Part shown: positions 24,741-34,703 of the stretch, in pieces | How the letters are laid out: the number at the start of each line of letters is the position of its first letter | How positions within the stretch are numbered: position 1 is the first letter of the stretch | Assembly (NCBI GenBank): GCA_965227695.1 | Contig: OZ245760.1 | Span: 2,108,001 to 2,172,000 of the forward strand | Origin: UBA1858 sp965227695 | Lineage (GTDB): Bacteria > Pseudomonadota > Gammaproteobacteria > UBA4575 | Direction: 5' to 3' | Length of the DNA: 64,000 nt | Notes under the pieces: model-generated | The model's input: only the letters and a program-made list of their open reading frames with translations | Told to the model about the DNA's origin: nothing | Database searches by the model: none | Position numbers and translations under genes: made by a program

Positions 24741-27398
24741 ATGAGCAATAGCTTTGATACAAAAACGACGCTGGATGTTAATGGAAAATCGTATGAGATC
24801 TTCCAACTCACGCGTATTAAAGGCACTGAACGCCTGCCTTTTTCCATGAAAATCTTGCTGGAAAATCTACTCCGCCATGAAGACGGAAAAACTGTTGAAA
24901 AAAAAGATATTGAAGCCATTATCAACTGGGATGCCAATGCCGAGCCCTGTAACGAAATCGCTTATCGTCCGGCACGTGTGCTAATGCAGGATTTCACCGG
25001 GGTCCCCGCCGTCGTAGATCTTGCTGCAATGCGCGATGCGATGAAAAATCTTGGCGGAGATCCGGGCAAAATCAACCCTCTACAGCCCGCCGAACTTGTC
25101 ATTGACCACTCTGTGCAAGTCGATGAATACGGATCTGACAAGGCGATGGATATTAATGCCCGTATAGAATTTTCCCGTAACAAGGAACGATACAACTTCC
25201 TGAAATGGGGGCAAAAAGCCTTTTCCAATTTCAAAGTGGTACCGCCGGACACAGGCATTGTGCACCAGGTTAACCTGGAATATCTGGCGCGTGTTGTATT
25301 TACACAGGATTCCAACGGCATTACCCAGGCATACCCGGATACGGTTGTTGGCACGGACTCTCACACAACGATGATCAATGGCGTCGGTGTGCTCGGTTGG
25401 GGTGTCGGTGGTATCGAAGCAGAATCCTCACTGCTGGGTCAGCCCATATCCATGCTGATACCAAAAGTGGTTGGATTTGAACTGACAGGCAAATTAGCCG
25501 AAGGGGCAACGGCAACAGACCTGGTTTTAACTATTGTTGATATGCTACGCAAGCATGGGGTGGTTGGTAAATTTGTAGAATTTCATGGCAGCGGCCTGGC
25601 ATCGCTTCCACTAGGGGACCGCGCCACTATCGCCAATATGGCTCCCGAATATGGTGCGACTTGCGGAATATTTCCAATTGACCAGGAAACGATTGATTAC
25701 CTGGCCCTGTCCGGTCGTGATGAAAATCAGGTAGCACTGGTCGAAGCGTATGCCAAAGCCCAGGGCATGTGGCGGGATGATTCGGTCAGCGCACAATACA
25801 GTGAATCACTAGTACTGGATATGGGCACGGTCGTGCCCAGTCTGGCCGGGCCCAAGCGACCTCAGGACCGCGTTCCATTGAGTCAGTCAAAAACAATGTT
25901 TATGAAAGACTTTGATGCACTCTCCAAAGAGCGCAATGCTACATCCAAAGGTCCTGCTAAAGTTGAATACAAGGGCGAAAATTTTGAACTGAAAGATGGA
26001 TCAGTTGTGATCTGTGCGATCACATCATGCACCAACACATCAAATCCAAGTGTGATGCTGGGTGCAGGTCTGGTTGCGCAAAAAGCGGCCTCACTCGGCG
26101 CCAAAGTTAAACCCTGGGTAAAAACATCACTGGCACCAGGATCACTTGTCGTAACCGAGTATTTGAAAAATGCGGGCCTAATGGACGATCTGGAAGCACT
26201 TGGCTTCCATGTGGTCGGGTACGGATGCACAACCTGTATCGGAAACTCCGGACCATTACCCGAACCGATTTCCAGGGCTATCCACGAAAACGATTTAACA
26301 GCGGTTTCAGTACTTTCCGGCAACCGTAATTTTGAAGGACGTGTGCATGCTGATGTACGCATGAACTACCTGGCTTCTCCACCACTGGTGGTTGCTTACG
26401 CAATTGCCGGACGCATGGATATTGACGTTTATAACGAGCCATTAACGGTAACCGAAGAAGGCAAAGAAATTTACCTGAAAGATATCTGGCCGACACAAAA
26501 AGAAGTACACGACACAGTCAGCAAATTCCTCACCGTCGACCAATTCACCAAGTCCTATGCCGACTTATTTGCCGGTGACGCAAACTGGGCAAATCTTGAT
26601 GTAGAGGAAAGCCAGTTATACAGCTGGGATGAATCAACCTATGTTGCAAACCCACCTTATTTCGAAGGGATGACGGCGAAAGTGGATGATGTCACAGACA
26701 TTCACGGCGCACGCGCCCTTGCTTACCTTGGCGACTCTGTGACCACTGACCATATTTCACCCGCGGGCGCAATAAAAGCGGATAGCCCCGCTGGAAAGTA
26801 CTTGCAGGAGCATGGCGTGAAACCGGAAGATTTTAACTCATATGGCTCACGTCGAGGAAACCATGAAGTAATGATGCGCGGCACTTTTGCCAATATTCGT
26901 CTGCGCAATAAAGTCGCCCCGGGCACCGAAGGCGGTATCACACGCCATTTACCGGATGGCGAAGAAATGTCTATTTTTGACGCGGCCATGAAGTATAAGG
27001 AAGAAGGTGTACCCACCATTGTGATTGCAGGTAAAGAATATGGCTCTGGCTCTTCGCGCGACTGGGCAGCAAAAGGTCCTCGCCTGCAGGGTGTACGCGC
27101 CGTTCTGGCAGAAAGCTACGAGCGCATTCACCGCTCCAACCTGGTTGGTATGGGCATTCTGCCACTACAGTTCAAAGAAGGTGAAAGTGCAGAGTCTTTA
27201 GGCATCACTGGCACCGAATCTTTTGATATTACAGGGTTGCAGAATGGCACAGCTAAAACCGTCACAGTCACTGCAACTTCTGATGAAAACAAAAGCATTT
27301 CTTTTGAAGCGAGAGTCCGTATTGATACACCGCAGGAAGTAGAATACTACCAAAACGGTGGGATACTACACTATGTATTGAGACAGCTTGCCTCTTAA
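24741..27398 (+). CDS. acnA: Aconitate hydratase A
   Basis: This 4Fe-4S enzyme interconverts citrate and isocitrate. The 885-residue protein is of the AcnA/IRP type. It carries the cluster cysteines in AITSCTNTSNPS and GYGCTTCIGNSG, the substrate-site DSHTTMINGVG, and the swivel-domain KEYGSGSSRDWAAKGP. A clear ribosome-binding site AAGGAG stands just before the ATG. The 5' region carries an unusual inverted repeat, and a strong terminator follows the stop codon. In other bacteria AcnA is the stress-stable aconitase and can bind RNA when its cluster is lost; whether that holds here is unknown. Confidence 0.97.
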   Translation: MSNSFDTKTTLDVNGKSYEIFQLTRIKGTERLPFSMKILLENLLRHEDGKTVEKKDIEAIINWDANAEPCNEIAYRPARVLMQDFTGVPAVVDLAAMRDAMKNLGGDPGKINPLQPAELVIDHSVQVDEYGSDKAMDINARIEFSRNKERYNFLKWGQKAFSNFKVVPPDTGIVHQVNLEYLARVVFTQDSNGITQAYPDTVVGTDSHTTMINGVGVLGWGVGGIEAESSLLGQPISMLIPKVVGFELTGKLAEGATATDLVLTIVDMLRKHGVVGKFVEFHGSGLASLPLGDRATIANMAPEYGATCGIFPIDQETIDYLALSGRDENQVALVEAYAKAQGMWRDDSVSAQYSESLVLDMGTVVPSLAGPKRPQDRVPLSQSKTMFMKDFDALSKERNATSKGPAKVEYKGENFELKDGSVVICAITSCTNTSNPSVMLGAGLVAQKAASLGAKVKPWVKTSLAPGSLVVTEYLKNAGLMDDLEALGFHVVGYGCTTCIGNSGPLPEPISRAIHENDLTAVSVLSGNRNFEGRVHADVRMNYLASPPLVVAYAIAGRMDIDVYNEPLTVTEEGKEIYLKDIWPTQKEVHDTVSKFLTVDQFTKSYADLFAGDANWANLDVEESQLYSWDESTYVANPPYFEGMTAKVDDVTDIHGARALAYLGDSVTTDHISPAGAIKADSPAGKYLQEHGVKPEDFNSYGSRRGNHEVMMRGTFANIRLRNKVAPGTEGGITRHLPDGEEMSIFDAAMKYKEEGVPTIVIAGKEYGSGSSRDWAAKGPRLQGVRAVLAESYERIHRSNLVGMGILPLQFKEGESAESLGITGTESFDITGLQNGTAKTVTVTATSDENKSISFEARVRIDTPQEVEYYQNGGILHYVLRQLAS

Positions 27399-27432
27399 CC
27401 TGCCTGTACGACAACCAGCCTTCACAAACCTG

Positions 27433-27462
27433 GCCACTCTACGCAAGTAGAGTGGCTTTTTT
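27433..27462 (+). terminator. Rho-independent terminator of acnA
   Basis: GCCACTCTAC and GTAGAGTGGC form a perfect 10-bp stem with loop GCAA, followed by TTTTTT. The T run ends directly at the ATG of the next gene, so the hairpin's right arm also occupies the position where that gene's ribosome-binding site would lie. Confidence 0.92.
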
Positions 27463-28329
27463 ATGATGCCATTAAATAAAGCCCTGTTATTTGGAAGTCT
27501 CCTGGTGATTCTTGGCGAAGTTTTTTTTGTCAGTATGGGCATGTTAATCAAGTATCTGGGCGAAACCATGCCCAGTCATCATCTGGTGTTTTATCGTAAT
27601 TTATTTGCCGCTTTAATGATTGCGCCATTTTTATTCAAACAGCGTATGGCACATATCCAGTCAAAACGCATGGGGCTGCATATCCTGAGAAGTGTATTTG
27701 GTTTGCTGGCCATGTATTGCTTTTTTTATGCCCTGGCGAACATAGAGCTTGCCAATGCCATGCTGTTAAAACTCACAGGGCCCATTTTTATTCCGGTGAT
27801 CGCTATCCTCTGGATCCGGGAAAAAGTTTCACTAAAAACATATATAGGAATTGCGATAGGATTCACAGGCGTGATTGTGTTTCTGGACCCAACCACCGAG
27901 ATTCAGCTTGCGACTCTGGTCGGTTTAATCGGCGGGGTGCTCGCTGCCGCGGCTAAAGTTGCAATTCGCAAAATGTCCGACACAGAACCGGCCTCAAGAA
28001 TCGTATTTTATTTCGCTCTATTCAGCGCAATAGCCAGCAGCCTACCCATGTTTACCGGCACTCCATATCAACCGGGCATAAACGAGTGGGTATTGCTTGT
28101 CTGTCTTGGACTCGTCGGCACTTGTGGCCAGTTCTGTCTAACACAGGCCTATCGAATCGCACCCGCCAGTCAGGTCGGACCTTTTACCTATGCCTCGCTA
28201 CTATGGGCAAGCCTGGCGGGTTGGCTATTCTGGGATGAATGGCCCACACTCAGCACCTGGACCGGTGCAGGTTTAATTGTGACTGCAGGTTTAGTCATTT
28301 TATACAGTAAAAAGAAAACTGCTCTGTAG
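27463..28329 (+). CDS. EamA-family (DMT superfamily) transporter
   Basis: This 288-residue inner-membrane protein has about ten hydrophobic helices arranged as two EamA repeats of five (FVSMGMLIKYLGETMP... and VLLVCLGLVGTCGQFCLTQAYRIAP). Members export amino acids, metabolites or S-adenosylmethionine; the substrate cannot be inferred here. The first repeat contains the typical FYRNLFAALMIAP and MLLKLTGPIFIPVIAILW. Two consecutive ATG codons (27463, 27466) are possible starts. Both come immediately after the acnA terminator, so translation from read-through transcripts may be affected by that hairpin. Confidence 0.9.
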   Translation: MMPLNKALLFGSLLVILGEVFFVSMGMLIKYLGETMPSHHLVFYRNLFAALMIAPFLFKQRMAHIQSKRMGLHILRSVFGLLAMYCFFYALANIELANAMLLKLTGPIFIPVIAILWIREKVSLKTYIGIAIGFTGVIVFLDPTTEIQLATLVGLIGGVLAAAAKVAIRKMSDTEPASRIVFYFALFSAIASSLPMFTGTPYQPGINEWVLLVCLGLVGTCGQFCLTQAYRIAPASQVGPFTYASLLWASLAGWLFWDEWPTLSTWTGAGLIVTAGLVILYSKKKTAL

Positions 28330-28705
28330 CCTTGGCCGCAGGCGCAATATACTTCAGCCACACTGATTAACAATAGAAGTACAGTTTTTTATTACCTCAA
28401 ATTCTGGAAATGACAGATGCAATACACGTCAGCATTCACCATGCCAGGGGAGATGACACAAAAGGTTGACCCCGTGACATAGTGTTTCAGCGCTTCAATG
28501 CAATAGTATCTGCGACGGATATTGATCCATCAGAGAACATGTCATATTTTTTGATGACGCATTTATGTAACATGCACTGACTTATTGTTGGGGTTATCGG
28601 GAGGGCGCTGGTTTGGATAGACAGTGGTTTTGCGTGTAAACTACTAAAATCGCCTCCAGTAACGGCGCATTCTATAAATGTCCACTCTAATACAGGTATA
28701 ATTCA
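28330..28705. other. Intergenic region without a recognisable gene
   Basis: This 376-bp stretch between the EamA gene and the PH-domain gene has stops in all long frames. I see a weak promoter-like pair, TTGGAT and TAAACT about 18 bp apart near 28613-28642, but no terminator, RNA gene or repeat. Confidence 0.45.
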
Positions 28706-29101
28706 ATGATTTTTCGATCAGCAGTGGATTCATGGTACTACTTAATGATTATCGCCTCTGCGCTTATTATTTTTTTTGCTTCCATTCCCCTGATTACAAC
28801 AGGAAACGTGTTTGGCATGACAATGATCATCATTACAGCACTTATCGCGATCGGATTACCTGTATGGCTTTTACTCTCAACAAAATATATTGTCACACCT
28901 CAACAGTTAATTATCGAATCCGGCCCATTTCACTGGCATATACCCAGAAACGAAATACACAGTATTATTCCTACGCGTTCCCTTCTGTCATCACCTGCAT
29001 TATCACTTGATCGACTCAAAATAACATATGGAACCAACCGATCAATACTGGTCTCACCGGCGGACAAAAAGTCTTTTATCGAGGCGCTAGGTAAAGATTG
29101 A
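28706..29101 (+). CDS. Membrane-anchored bacterial PH-domain protein
   Basis: This 131-residue protein has two adjacent membrane helices (residues about 10-32 and 36-58) followed by a small cytoplasmic pleckstrin-homology-like domain (YIVTPQQLIIESGPFHWHIP onward). The pattern SPALSLDRLKITYG with LVSPADKKSFIEAL is that of the bPH_6 (formerly DUF1200) family, whose function is unknown. It is a single gene, facing the end of the GGDEF-EAL gene with a 10-bp gap. Confidence 0.8.
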   Translation: MIFRSAVDSWYYLMIIASALIIFFASIPLITTGNVFGMTMIIITALIAIGLPVWLLLSTKYIVTPQQLIIESGPFHWHIPRNEIHSIIPTRSLLSSPALSLDRLKITYGTNRSILVSPADKKSFIEALGKD

Positions 29102-29111
29102 TAAATAACTA

Positions 29112-30728
29112 TCAGGCGGATACCAGTCTATTATTCTGCTCATTCAGATAAGATTCGAACTCTTCTGCCGACAATGCCTGTGAGAAATAAAACCCTTGCG
29201 CCTGGTCGCATTTCCATGATCGCAGCAAATTGAGCATTTGCTCATTTTCAACACCTTCTGCAGTAACAGAAAGATTTAAACTATGTGCAAGCTGAATCAC
29301 TGAGCGTACAATTTTTTCACTGGAGCTATCACTTAATGCACTCAGCACAAAGCTTTTATCAATTTTAACCTCATGGACGGGCAGACGCTGCATATACTCC
29401 ATTGATGAGTATTGCGTACCAAAATCATCTATACAGAACAACACACCTAACGGTGTCACCTGTTTCATGAACTCAATCATTTCCTTAACATCATCCAGAC
29501 TGGCTGTTTCAGTAATTTCTATCTTAAGACGTTTTCCATAGCGAGGATTTTTTTCCAGTGTATCGACAATATAATCAAGTAAAGAATGATTTTTAAAACT
29601 TTTTATCGACATGTTGACTGCAACACGAATTTTAAGCTCTTTTTGCACCCATAACTCAACCTGCTCAAACAGCATCTGGAATACCAACAGGTCAAGCTGA
29701 TGTATCATTCCATTTCTTTCCGCCAGCTCAACAAGTTCACCGGGGCCAATAGAAAGCCAGTCCTCCTGGGGTAATCGAATCAGAGACTCGACCCCGATCA
29801 CCTCCAGGTTATGCAAAGCCACCTGTGGTTGAAAAAAAAGCTGAAAAGATTTCTCTTCCAGACCGCGCTGCAATACTGTTAACAGGTCATTATCCGGTTT
29901 TTGCACGGGAGTAATATAATCTGCCACAATCACTTCCATGCCACGATCACATGCCTCCAGTGCGGCTGATTGTGCATACTTCAATACATCATCAAATGGG
30001 TGATCTTTGTAGAAAGCAACACCAATGTAGGGAAAAATCGGCGCCTGCTCCGATGATTCAACCTGCACGGGCACTTTAATACCTTTAAGAATATTGTCAC
30101 AAATTGTATATACGTTTTCACGTTTCTTTAAATCATTCACGTAGACTGCGAATAGATTCTCATTCAATCTCGCAACATAATCGGTTGTCCTTAATGTGGC
30201 ATGTATTCGCTGTGCAACTGTTTTAATAACATAATCAGACACGCCAAAGCCAACCCGACGATCCAATTGTCTTAGCCCGGAAATTAAAATTACCAAAACC
30301 GCCGGGTAGTAAGGACTATCCAGAGTATGTTTGGCCAGGGCACGTTTTGTTTTATTCAAAAAGATGGGGTATTTGGGCAAACCTGTGGAGGAATCATGCT
30401 CAGTTCGACGTTTTTCCAGCTGCCTGAAATAATCTCGTTCCTTGATAATAATGTTTGCAGCCAGCAGAAATACAATACTGCACAACAATAACAACATCCC
30501 TGCTATATAAACAGTAACATTGACCTCAGAGACAAAGATTAACCCAAAGACCAAAAACAATAGCGTGCTGACCATAAATACCAGAAAAGCACAAAATAGC
30601 AGCGTACCGATTGCCATGCGTGACTCATACTTTATACGCACATGAGTATGCAGATATAAAAATGCGAACGCGCTCACACCGGCGACAGCCAGCAAAAAAA
30701 ACATATTCATCACTGTAGAGACTTGCAT
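29112..30728 (-). CDS. Membrane GGDEF-EAL protein, probable c-di-GMP phosphodiesterase
   Basis: The 538-residue protein begins with three membrane helices, followed by a GGDEF-fold domain (residues about 115-255) and an EAL domain (about 275-525). The GGDEF signature is lost (ARLNENLFAV replaces R-G-G-D-E-F), so it should not make cyclic di-GMP. The EAL domain reads GVESLIRL and keeps the metal and catalytic residues seen in active enzymes: the Glu of E-S-L, NMS, EITET, DDFG, KIDKS and AEGVE. It therefore probably degrades cyclic di-GMP. There is no periplasmic sensor. Two PilZ-domain proteins in the window are potential readers of the same messenger. Confidence 0.9.
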   Translation of the reverse strand: MQVSTVMNMFFLLAVAGVSAFAFLYLHTHVRIKYESRMAIGTLLFCAFLVFMVSTLLFLVFGLIFVSEVNVTVYIAGMLLLLCSIVFLLAANIIIKERDYFRQLEKRRTEHDSSTGLPKYPIFLNKTKRALAKHTLDSPYYPAVLVILISGLRQLDRRVGFGVSDYVIKTVAQRIHATLRTTDYVARLNENLFAVYVNDLKKRENVYTICDNILKGIKVPVQVESSEQAPIFPYIGVAFYKDHPFDDVLKYAQSAALEACDRGMEVIVADYITPVQKPDNDLLTVLQRGLEEKSFQLFFQPQVALHNLEVIGVESLIRLPQEDWLSIGPGELVELAERNGMIHQLDLLVFQMLFEQVELWVQKELKIRVAVNMSIKSFKNHSLLDYIVDTLEKNPRYGKRLKIEITETASLDDVKEMIEFMKQVTPLGVLFCIDDFGTQYSSMEYMQRLPVHEVKIDKSFVLSALSDSSSEKIVRSVIQLAHSLNLSVTAEGVENEQMLNLLRSWKCDQAQGFYFSQALSAEEFESYLNEQNNRLVSA

Positions 30729-30787
30729 TACCCGATTATAACCAAGTCACTACAGTGATTTATGCGATTGATCTACACTCTTTATAA

Positions 30788-32167
30788 CTAAAGACCCTGA
30801 ATCCCGCCTTTTGTCAGCTGAGCCGGATCCAAAAGCTTGACAAGCTCCTGCTCGGACAAATCGGTTAGCTGAAGTGCAGATTCAATCACAGTGAGCCCTT
30901 CTGCGTAGGCTTTCTTTGCCACTGCAGCACCTTTTTCGTAACCGATCACATTATTTATCGCAGTCACCAGAATTGGATTTCGGCTTAAAGCATCGGTCAG
31001 TGCGTCCTCATTAACGGTAAATCCTTCAATCGCTTTATCAGCCATAAGCCGCGCAGAATTCGCCAGCAATTTAATACTTTGAATTAAATTATACGCAATT
31101 ACAGGTAGCATGACATTGAGCTGAAAATTGCCAGACTGGCCGGCTATGGTAATGGTGGTATCGTTACCAATGACTTGCGCACACACCATGGCTGTGGCTT
31201 CCGGAATGACCGGATTCACTTTACCGGGCATTATACTGCTGCCCGGTTGAAGCGCGGGTAAAGCAATTTCGCCAAGACCCGCAAGAGGCCCCGAGTTCAT
31301 CCAGCGCAGGTCATTTGCGATTTTCATCAGGCTCACGGCAACTGTTTTCAGCTGACCACTCATTTCAACCGCGGCGTCCTGCGCACTTAATCCTTCAAAT
31401 TTATCCGGTTTGGAACTAAATGGGATATCCGTCATGGATACCAGATGCCTGACCATACTCTCGGCAAATTGTGGATGCGCATTTATTCCGGTCCCTACAG
31501 CGGTACCGCCCTGGGCCAACTGGTGTAAAAAATTCAGGGCATTTTTAATACGCACTTGACCATTTTCAATTTGCGTTGCCCAGCCATTAAGTTCCTGGCC
31601 AAGCGTAACCGGCATCGCATCCATTAAATGAGTCCGCCCTGTCTTGACATAACCATCCACTTGACTCGCCTTGTTTCGCAAACAGGAAGACAGATGTGAC
31701 AGGGCTGGCAATAATTCTTCATGTATCGCCAGGCAGGCGCTGACATGAATCGCAGTCGGGATAATGTCATTTGAACTTTGCCCCATATTGACATGGTCAT
31801 TGGGATGCACTTCAACAGTAGCAATATGTGCTATCACTTCATTAGTATTCATATTGCTACTGGTGCCCGAGCCAGTCTGAAATACATCGACCGGAAAGTG
31901 TTCATCCAACTCGCCGTGACTGACACGCCTGGCCGCATCAACAATGGCAGTGGCTATTTTTTGGTCGAGCAAACCAAGCTCCTGATTGGCCAGTGCGCAG
32001 GAGGCTTTCAGCAGACCAAGTGCTTTAATAAATTCTCGCGGCATAGTCAGACCACTGATGGGGAAATTATTGACCGCACGCTGAGTCTGGGCGCCATATA
32101 ATGCATTTTCTGGTACATGGAGTTCACCCATACTGTCTTTTTCAATTCTGTATTTATCACTACTCAT
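30788..32167 (-). CDS. fumC: Class II fumarate hydratase
   Basis: This iron-independent fumarase interconverts fumarate and malate. The 459-residue protein has the superfamily signature GSSIMPGKVNPV, with GRTHLMDAMPVTLGQE and TGSGTSSNMNTNEVIA typical of FumC rather than aspartase (which has a different C-terminal region) or argininosuccinate lyase. It is a single gene divergent from purB, which encodes another member of the same superfamily. Confidence 0.95.
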   Translation of the reverse strand: MSSDKYRIEKDSMGELHVPENALYGAQTQRAVNNFPISGLTMPREFIKALGLLKASCALANQELGLLDQKIATAIVDAARRVSHGELDEHFPVDVFQTGSGTSSNMNTNEVIAHIATVEVHPNDHVNMGQSSNDIIPTAIHVSACLAIHEELLPALSHLSSCLRNKASQVDGYVKTGRTHLMDAMPVTLGQELNGWATQIENGQVRIKNALNFLHQLAQGGTAVGTGINAHPQFAESMVRHLVSMTDIPFSSKPDKFEGLSAQDAAVEMSGQLKTVAVSLMKIANDLRWMNSGPLAGLGEIALPALQPGSSIMPGKVNPVIPEATAMVCAQVIGNDTTITIAGQSGNFQLNVMLPVIAYNLIQSIKLLANSARLMADKAIEGFTVNEDALTDALSRNPILVTAINNVIGYEKGAAVAKKAYAEGLTVIESALQLTDLSEQELVKLLDPAQLTKGGIQGL

Positions 32168-32251
32168 AAAATATTCCTGTTAAATCGTTCAGCATGATGG
32201 TTTTCTTTGCTGTATTATTTTTATGCAAAACCAAATCCTTGGGGAGTATAG

Positions 32252-32257
32252 TATAAT
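32252..32257 (+). promoter_or_regulatory. Possible -10 box upstream of purB
   Basis: A perfect TATAAT lies 50 bp before the purB start. No good -35 hexamer is found at 16-18 bp upstream, so the call rests on the -10 alone. Confidence 0.3.
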
Positions 32258-32307
32258 GGCTGGCTGCGCCAACTTAGAAGCAGAAATCAAACAAATATAG
32301 GGAAACC

Positions 32308-33672
32308 ATGGAATTAAACAGCCTCAGCGCCATCACACCCATTGATGGGCGCTATAGTAAAGCCACGCTAAAATTCAGAGAAATTTTCAGTGAATATGGA
32401 TTAATTCGCAGCCGTGCCACTGTCGAGGTCACCTGGCTGATACATTTAGCGGACAGCCCTATGCTCGGCGATATTCCCGCCCTCTCAGAAACTGGCCGCC
32501 ACCGGTTACTTGCAATCATTGAAGATTTCAAAATGCATGATGCCGAGCGTGTCAAAGAAATTGAAGCAACCACAAATCACGATGTCAAAGCAGTCGAATA
32601 CTGGCTCAAAGAATGTGTAAGCAATGATACTGAATTAAAGGCACTGTCGGAATATTTTCACTTTGCCTGTACTTCTGAAGACATCAATAATCTGGCCTAT
32701 GCCTTAATGCTAAAGCAAGGCAGGCAACTACTTGTCGACACGCTATCACAAATAATCGAACAACTGAGGCAATTTTCCCAACAATATGCACAAACACCCA
32801 TGTTGTGTCGCACGCATGGACAGCCCGCTACTCCTTCGACCATGGGGAAAGAATTTGCCAATGTATGCCATCGTCTGCAAAGACAAGTTGATCAGCTGAA
32901 AAAAGTCGAGATGCTGGGCAAGCTAAATGGTGCAGTGGGTAATTTTAATGCCCATTTATCTGCCTACCCGGAAGCTGACTGGGAAAAGTTATCCCAAGAT
33001 ACAATTGATTCTTTAGGCCTGCATTACAACCCTTACACTACGCAGATTGAACCACATGACTACATCGCTGAACTATGTCATAACATTCAGCGCATCAACA
33101 CCATCTGTATCGATTTTTGCCGGGACATCTGGGCTTATATCTCGATTGGGTATTTCCGGCAAAAAATCATCGCCACTGAAGTCGGTTCATCCACCATGCC
33201 ACACAAAGTGAACCCCATCGATTTCGAAAATGCGGAAGGAAACTTTGGGCTCGCCAATACACTACTGGCACATTTTGCTGAAAAGTTACCCATCTCGCGC
33301 TGGCAGCGTGATTTATCTGACTCCACTGTGTTGAGAAACATTGGCAGTGCCTTTGCCTATTGCCTGATTGCAAATACTGCGCTGTTACGCGGTATGAATA
33401 AAATACAAATAGATGAAGCACGTTTAACAGAAGATCTTAACAACAACTGGGAAGTTCTGGCGGAACCAATACAAACGGTGATGCGACGTTACAATATAGA
33501 GCAGCCTTATGAAAAACTTAAAGAGCTTACACGTGGCAAAAAAATCAACCAGCAGATCATTGCAGATTTCATTGATCGACTGGAAATTCCCGATCAGGCC
33601 AAGATGCACTTAAAAGCGCTGACACCCGAAACATACCTTGGTAATGCGGTCTCCAAGGCAAAGGACATCTAG
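32308..33672 (+). CDS. purB: Adenylosuccinate lyase
   Basis: This enzyme acts twice in purine synthesis, releasing fumarate from SAICAR and from adenylosuccinate. The 454-residue protein has the PurB features SAITPIDGRYSK at the start, TSEDINNLAYAL, RTHGQPATPSTMGKE and the signature GSSTMPHKVNPIDFENAEGN. The ribosome-binding site AGGGAAA lies just before the ATG. Its stop overlaps by 4 bp the end of the convergent DUF4340 gene. In enterobacteria purB follows hflD. Confidence 0.97.
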   Translation: MELNSLSAITPIDGRYSKATLKFREIFSEYGLIRSRATVEVTWLIHLADSPMLGDIPALSETGRHRLLAIIEDFKMHDAERVKEIEATTNHDVKAVEYWLKECVSNDTELKALSEYFHFACTSEDINNLAYALMLKQGRQLLVDTLSQIIEQLRQFSQQYAQTPMLCRTHGQPATPSTMGKEFANVCHRLQRQVDQLKKVEMLGKLNGAVGNFNAHLSAYPEADWEKLSQDTIDSLGLHYNPYTTQIEPHDYIAELCHNIQRINTICIDFCRDIWAYISIGYFRQKIIATEVGSSTMPHKVNPIDFENAEGNFGLANTLLAHFAEKLPISRWQRDLSDSTVLRNIGSAFAYCLIANTALLRGMNKIQIDEARLTEDLNNNWEVLAEPIQTVMRRYNIEQPYEKLKELTRGKKINQQIIADFIDRLEIPDQAKMHLKALTPETYLGNAVSKAKDI

Positions 33673-34700
33673 TTTAGCTGGTCTTCCGTAATCGCCAGGA
33701 CATCCGCCTCACGCTTATACATCGCCTCGTATGTGACACTGGGTATTTTATAAACCCAGCCCGATGTGGCCTGTTGCAGAGAGTGTACATATGCCTGAAC
33801 CGACGCTTCAGACTCATCACTCAAAGAGGCCATGACCGTTGCATAATAGTCACCGTCAATCTCATACGCTGTCAGCTTAATTACAGCACCGGACTTTAAT
33901 GCGTAATTCACAAGCATATCCGGTGTCAATTGTCTGGTTTTTTCAGCGTCGCCAATATCAATCAGTTGAAAAGAAGATAAGGCATTCGTCAGCTGATGCA
34001 GTTCGGCATCGACAACCTGTGAATCAGGGTCAGAAAGGTTCACGACACTGAAGTGATTGGCATCATCGCCAGAGTTTGCAATTTCAAGTTCCGATCCGTC
34101 TTTCAAGGAAATTTTAACCGTAGATATCTGCGCCGGTTCGATGCTCAGAATATCTTTTTTCAACCAGTATTCCGGCGGGTGTTTAAGGTCAAGCTTACGG
34201 TTAATCAGCCAGCTGGTCTCCTCGGACACATGGCGAACATAGCGCGATTTATTTATTTGGGGTCCAGGCTTGCCCACTATCAGCTCGGCAGAACTGTCAT
34301 CGAAGTAAACTACCAGTTTGATGCCCTCGGCATCATTATGGGTTACATCTTCAACCCCCAGCCTGGAGTACAGATCCGGGTTTGATGTTTTCTCTTCGAT
34401 AATATTTGCCTCGGCAAGATTCAGCAACATAGCTCGAACTTTGGAAACATCTGCCGGATAACCACCTTTTTGCGGCACTGACCACCCTGTCTCGGAGCGG
34501 CTGACTGTTGAAAGCACCTGGTTTTTGGCACCATAAATTATAATTTTGCGAACATCGTTCAGCGACTCCTGCAAATCCGGAATCACAGGCGAGCCTATTC
34601 TCTCTGAGACATTAATCCTGTCTTTCGTCCCGGAGTAAAAATATGCTCCGGCACCAACAATCAAAAATACAACCAATATAATTAATGACTTGATATTCAT
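33669..34700 (-). CDS. DUF4340 protein of a Gld-type ABC system
   Basis: This 343-residue protein is anchored by one N-terminal helix (SLIILVVFLIVGAGAYFYS). The remainder is a mixed periplasmic or cytoplasmic region made of repeated beta-alpha units (residues 40-320), including VRAMLLNLAEANIIEEKTSNP and RYVRHVSEETSWLI. The DUF4340 family regularly accompanies GldG-like proteins. It is the last gene of a four-gene minus-strand operon, 3 bp after the GldG-like gene. Biochemical function is unknown. Confidence 0.85.
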   Translation of the reverse strand: MNIKSLIILVVFLIVGAGAYFYSGTKDRINVSERIGSPVIPDLQESLNDVRKIIIYGAKNQVLSTVSRSETGWSVPQKGGYPADVSKVRAMLLNLAEANIIEEKTSNPDLYSRLGVEDVTHNDAEGIKLVVYFDDSSAELIVGKPGPQINKSRYVRHVSEETSWLINRKLDLKHPPEYWLKKDILSIEPAQISTVKISLKDGSELEIANSGDDANHFSVVNLSDPDSQVVDAELHQLTNALSSFQLIDIGDAEKTRQLTPDMLVNYALKSGAVIKLTAYEIDGDYYATVMASLSDESEASVQAYVHSLQQATSGWVYKIPSVTYEAMYKREADVLAITEDQLN

Positions 34701-34703
34701 AGC

